DNA of 11,978 bases, from NCBI GenBank assembly GCA_002690755.1, contig NZFT01000053.1, positions 32,420 through 44,397 on the forward strand, written 5' to 3'. This document shows, piece by piece, positions 9,781-11,978 of the stretch. The position numbers were made by a program, and so were the translations under genes. Positions within the stretch are counted from its first letter, which is position 1; each line of letters opens with the position of its first letter. This DNA comes from Phycisphaerae bacterium. GTDB taxonomy: Bacteria > Planctomycetota > Phycisphaerae > Phycisphaerales > SM1A02. Under the pieces are notes generated by a model. The model was given only the letters and a program-made list of their open reading frames with translations, did no database searches and had not been told where the DNA came from.

Positions 9781-10515
9781 TCAACCCGGCGGAAGCGTCG
9801 AGTCGTCCTCGACCAGTGCCGCGTGCGTGAGATAGATCTCGGAGATCGCCTCGTCGAAGAGGACGTCGTCGTTTCCAAGGCCCGCGGACGATGCCTCGGA
9901 TCGCTCCTCTTCCGTGAAGCTGTAGGTGTCGACCATCTCGATGAGTCGCTCGCGGAGCAGCCCACGGACCCGCTGGAGATATCGCGTCACCGTCGGTTCG
10001 CTGATTCCAAGCTGGGCCGCGACGTCCTTGCCGGAAGTGGCGTCGAAGATCCGCATGCGGTACACCTCGAAGTGAAGGAACTCGCTCTCCTTCCGGGTCG
10101 CGTCGATCGCCGCATAGACCTTGGCCTGGAAGACCAGACGCTCGTAGGCCGCGTCCGGCTGTGGATCCTTGGATCGACCCATGTAACTGTCGTCGAGGCT
10201 CGCGGGCCGCTTGCCGCCGCCGCGCTTCAACGCGTTCCGCCGATCGAGTTCGTCGCCCAGCACATGCTTGGCGATCGAGAGCAGCCAGGTGCTGAATCGG
10301 GCGCCCCGATCGGGATCGAAGCGGTCGATGGACCCCGACAGCGCGGTGAGGGTGTCCTGCGTGAGGTCCTCGACGGTGGCCATGCCGACCGCGCCTCGGC
10401 CCCATTTGGTGAGCTGGGCCCGGATCACCGGACCGAACACCGTCCAGAGTTCGAACCAGGCGGCATCGTCCCGATCCCGGAGGCGGGCGATGAAGGAAGT
10501 CGTCATGGGATTCAT
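9781..10515 (-). CDS. ECF-like sigma-70 family RNA polymerase sigma factor with C-terminal extension
   Basis: 244 residues. Region 2 (about 18-93) shows VEDLTQDTLTALSGSIDRFDP, then FSTWLLSIAKHVLGDELDRR, which in this family bind core polymerase and the -10 element. A linker (94-125) follows. Region 4 (about 128-193) ends in the helix-turn-helix AAQLGISEPTVTRYLQRVRG, which reads the -35 element. After it comes an extra tail of 49 residues (196-244) rich in Glu, Asp, Ser and Thr (TYSFTEEERSEASS and a DDSTLPPG end). Ordinary ECF factors stop near the end of region 4. No anti-sigma gene is next to it; instead a membrane kinase follows after 49 nt, as in kinase-linked ECF groups described from planctomycetes. 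Control by phosphorylation, perhaps of the tail, is inferred. The start at 10515 has AAGGAAG 10 nt before it; the ATG at 10506 is less well placed. Confidence 0.92.
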   Translation of the reverse strand: MNPMTTSFIARLRDRDDAAWFELWTVFGPVIRAQLTKWGRGAVGMATVEDLTQDTLTALSGSIDRFDPDRGARFSTWLLSIAKHVLGDELDRRNALKRGGGKRPASLDDSYMGRSKDPQPDAAYERLVFQAKVYAAIDATRKESEFLHFEVYRMRIFDATSGKDVAAQLGISEPTVTRYLQRVRGLLRERLIEMVDTYSFTEEERSEASSAGLGNDDVLFDEAISEIYLTHAALVEDDSTLPPG

Positions 10516-10794
10516 CAGGAGCACGCTTCCTTCTTGGGAGGGGACCCATGAGAGTTTCAGAACCGGAAATCGCAGATCTCCGTCGACTCCGTGCGGCTCG
10601 CAGGCCGGCGTGCCCCCCCGGGACCGACCTCTTACCCATTGTAATGAAGGTGGACGTGAAATCCCGCCTCGCCCTGAAATCGAGGCCCACGGTCTCCCAT
10701 GAAGGTCGTGGAGCATCGACGACTCCGGTTCTCCAAAGGCCCGTCGAATCGGGCCACCGGAGTGACGATCGATGCGAGCCGAAGGGATTTCCCC
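10516..10794. promoter_or_regulatory. Shared divergent control region of the sigma factor and coiled-coil genes
   Basis: This 279-bp gap must hold the promoters of both divergent transcripts. A small AT-rich patch near 10638-10645 gives TACAAT (minus strand, 10643-10638), a possible -10 for the sigma gene about 120 nt upstream of its start, but I see no matching -35. Nearer the coiled-coil gene, GGCCCG (10738-10743) and CGGGCC (10750-10755) form a 6-bp hairpin about 40 nt before its start. The frame extending upstream to 10699 is in phase with the coiled-coil gene but has no ribosome binding site. Confidence 0.4.
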
Positions 10795-11715
10795 ATGTTC
10801 AGCATGAGTCGTTGCGTCTTGCGTTGGGGGCTGATCGGGGCGGCTGGCCTCGGCACCCTCGCCTTCATCGTCGGCCCCGACCGCATCGCGGCCGGATTCG
10901 ACCAGATTCGAACCCAGGCCCGCACCATCGCCGACGATTTCGTCGACGATCCGATCGCCTTGCGTCGCCAACTCTCCCAACTCGCCGAGCGATATCCGGA
11001 ACGAATCGCGGAAGTGAGCGGCGAACTCGCCGAAGTCGATCGACAGATCGACCTGCTCAAGCGTGATCAGGACGTCGCCCGGCGAGTCGTGGCGATGACC
11101 GCCTCGGATCTCTCCGAACTCCGGATCGCCCTGACGGATTCAGAGCTCGATGCCCGAGCCGGGCGAACCGTGTCCATCCGGGTCGACGGCCGAGCCGTCG
11201 ACTTCGAAGGGGCTCGAAACGAAGCGCGTCGAATCGCGACGATCCGCTCGACCTACCAGGACCGTCACGCCGGGAACGAGACCCAGCTGGACTTCCTGAA
11301 CACGCAGAAGGGGCGACTCGCGGAGATTCTCGACACGCTCGAGGACGAACACGCTCGATACGAAGCGAAGCTCTGGCAACTCGACCGACAGATCGATGCG
11401 ATCGATCGCAACGATCGGCTCATCGAGATGACCCAGCAGCAGCAGCAGGTGCTCGCGGACTACGACAAGTTCGCGGAGGTCGGCAGCCTGGATCAGCTGG
11501 AGTCGAAGCTCGCGGAACTCCGGACCGTGCAGGAAGCACAGCTCCAGTCGCTCGCGAGCCAAGGCTCCCGTTCGGACTACGAGAAGCGGGCGAGACAATC
11601 GCTCGACTCCGACGGCTGGGAGGACTTCTCCTGGGACGACTTCGACATCGAGCCGGAGACCCCGGACACCCCGGTCTTCGAAAACGGCGAAACGCTCTCC
11701 CGAGCGGGCCGCTGA
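10795..11715 (+). CDS. Membrane-anchored coiled-coil protein, conserved planctomycete type
   Basis: 306 residues. One hydrophobic segment (about 9-28, WGLIGAAGLGTLAFIVG) serves as signal or anchor. It is followed by long charged helices with heptad-like spacing at about 55-115 and 140-260. Between them is a short beta-like insert, RTVSIRVDGRAVDFEGA (124-140). A QQQQQ run (214-218) comes from five CAG codons. The C-terminal 30 residues are very acidic and aromatic (DGWEDFSWDDFDIE). Planctomycete genomes, as I recall, carry similar small-insert coiled-coil proteins with no assigned function. It is probably outside the cytoplasm or anchored to the inner membrane, and structural or scaffolding rather than enzymatic. 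The 10795 start has GAAGGG 8 nt before it; a start at 10699 would bury the membrane segment. It is divergent from the sigma factor and could be its target or partner. Confidence 0.75.
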   Translation: MFSMSRCVLRWGLIGAAGLGTLAFIVGPDRIAAGFDQIRTQARTIADDFVDDPIALRRQLSQLAERYPERIAEVSGELAEVDRQIDLLKRDQDVARRVVAMTASDLSELRIALTDSELDARAGRTVSIRVDGRAVDFEGARNEARRIATIRSTYQDRHAGNETQLDFLNTQKGRLAEILDTLEDEHARYEAKLWQLDRQIDAIDRNDRLIEMTQQQQQVLADYDKFAEVGSLDQLESKLAELRTVQEAQLQSLASQGSRSDYEKRARQSLDSDGWEDFSWDDFDIEPETPDTPVFENGETLSRAGR

Positions 11716-11760
11716 AGCGACTGCGGCCGGGCTCCAGGCCCTTCCCGTTTCACCTGATCT

Positions 11761-11792
11761 CACCGCCCGGCACCATCGCCGGGCGGTGTTTT
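11761..11792 (+). terminator. Rho-independent terminator of the coiled-coil gene
   Basis: CACCGCCCGGC (11761-11771) pairs perfectly with GCCGGGCGGTG (11778-11788), 11 bp around the 6-nt loop ACCATC, followed by TTTT (11789-11792). It begins 45 nt after the stop codon. Confidence 0.9.
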
Positions 11793-11978
11793 CGTGGACC
11801 CGATCGCCTGAAAACAGGGCGGTCGTCGAGCACCACCGGGAATTGCAAACATCGCTCACAGTGACACTTGCGACAAAAACCAGCCCGATGAATCGTGGAA
11901 GGCAAACCCACGGTCGCTTTTTCTGAAAAAAACTGGCGATAAGGCTGACACGACCCAAATCCGGTGACATACTTCTGA
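11793..11978. other. AT-richer noncoding tail leading off the right edge
   Basis: No gene is supported here. Notable points are a 9-bp palindrome TCAC-A-GTGA (11856-11864), a T5/A7 stretch around 11918-11933, and a promoter-like pair at the very end (listed separately). The region looks like the upstream control region of a rightward gene beyond the window. Confidence 0.5.
11945..11973 (+). promoter_or_regulatory. Candidate sigma70-type promoter reading off the right edge
   Basis: CTGACA (11945-11950, five of six to TTGACA) and CATACT (11968-11973, four of six to TATAAT) are separated by exactly 17 bp, with an A-rich stretch just upstream (11927-11933) where an UP element would sit. The gene it would serve is outside the window. 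Confidence 0.4.

Noticed and set aside
10699..10794. N-terminal extension of the coiled-coil protein to an ATG at 10699
   Set aside because: It would place 32 basic residues before the membrane segment. The ATG at 10795 has a clear GAAGGG at 8 nt.
11856..11864. Small palindrome TCAC-A-GTGA as an operator
   Set aside because: Four-base arms are expected by chance in a window of this size, and no second copy is nearby.

Overview
The window is GC-rich, gene-dense bacterial DNA with strong GC bias at third codon positions. The best fit is a planctomycete, probably a marine Phycisphaerae-type lineage. This is inferred from gene content rather than from a marker gene: an ECF-like sigma factor directly upstream of a membrane Ser/Thr protein kinase, a divergent coiled-coil envelope protein, a large multidomain secreted subtilase, and a CpcT-like lipoprotein in a context with no photosynthesis genes. 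There is no rRNA, tRNA, CRISPR array, transposase or integrase, and no sign of recent transfer.

Left part (1-4180). The 5' end of a 3-hydroxyacyl-CoA dehydrogenase gene runs off the left edge on the minus strand. A 452-bp divergent intergenic region follows, with an AT-rich palindrome (490-517) that stands out in this GC-rich DNA. Next is a plus-strand gene for a 1053-residue secreted S8 protease. It has an intact Asp/His/Ser triad, a 16-glycine hinge, two PPC-like beta domains and a C-terminal block of four roughly 65-residue repeats. The short convergent gap after it holds a 16-bp-stem hairpin terminator, followed directly by four perfect copies of a 10-bp repeat.

Central part (4181-7124). 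A citrate/2-methylcitrate synthase (minus) and a methylisocitrate lyase-like enzyme (minus) flank a plus-strand CpcT/CpeT-family lipoprotein. Together with the acyl-CoA dehydrogenase on the left, the two enzymes suggest oxidation of fatty acids and propionyl-CoA through a 2-methylcitrate-type route. No methylcitrate dehydratase is in view, and the synthase could equally be the TCA-cycle enzyme.

Right part (7239-11978). An ECF-like sigma factor with a 49-residue C-terminal extension (minus, 10515-9781) is followed after 49 nt by an 830-residue kinase (9731-7239). The kinase has two N-terminal membrane helices, a cytoplasmic kinase domain, a third helix and a C-terminal domain of about 270 residues, predicted outside the cytoplasm, that I do not recognise. 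A membrane-anchored coiled-coil protein is divergently transcribed from the same 279-bp intergenic region and ends at a textbook terminator. I read these three genes as a candidate envelope-sensing and transcription module, which is the most interesting part of the window. The last 190 bp are AT-richer and end in a plausible sigma70-type promoter firing off the right edge.
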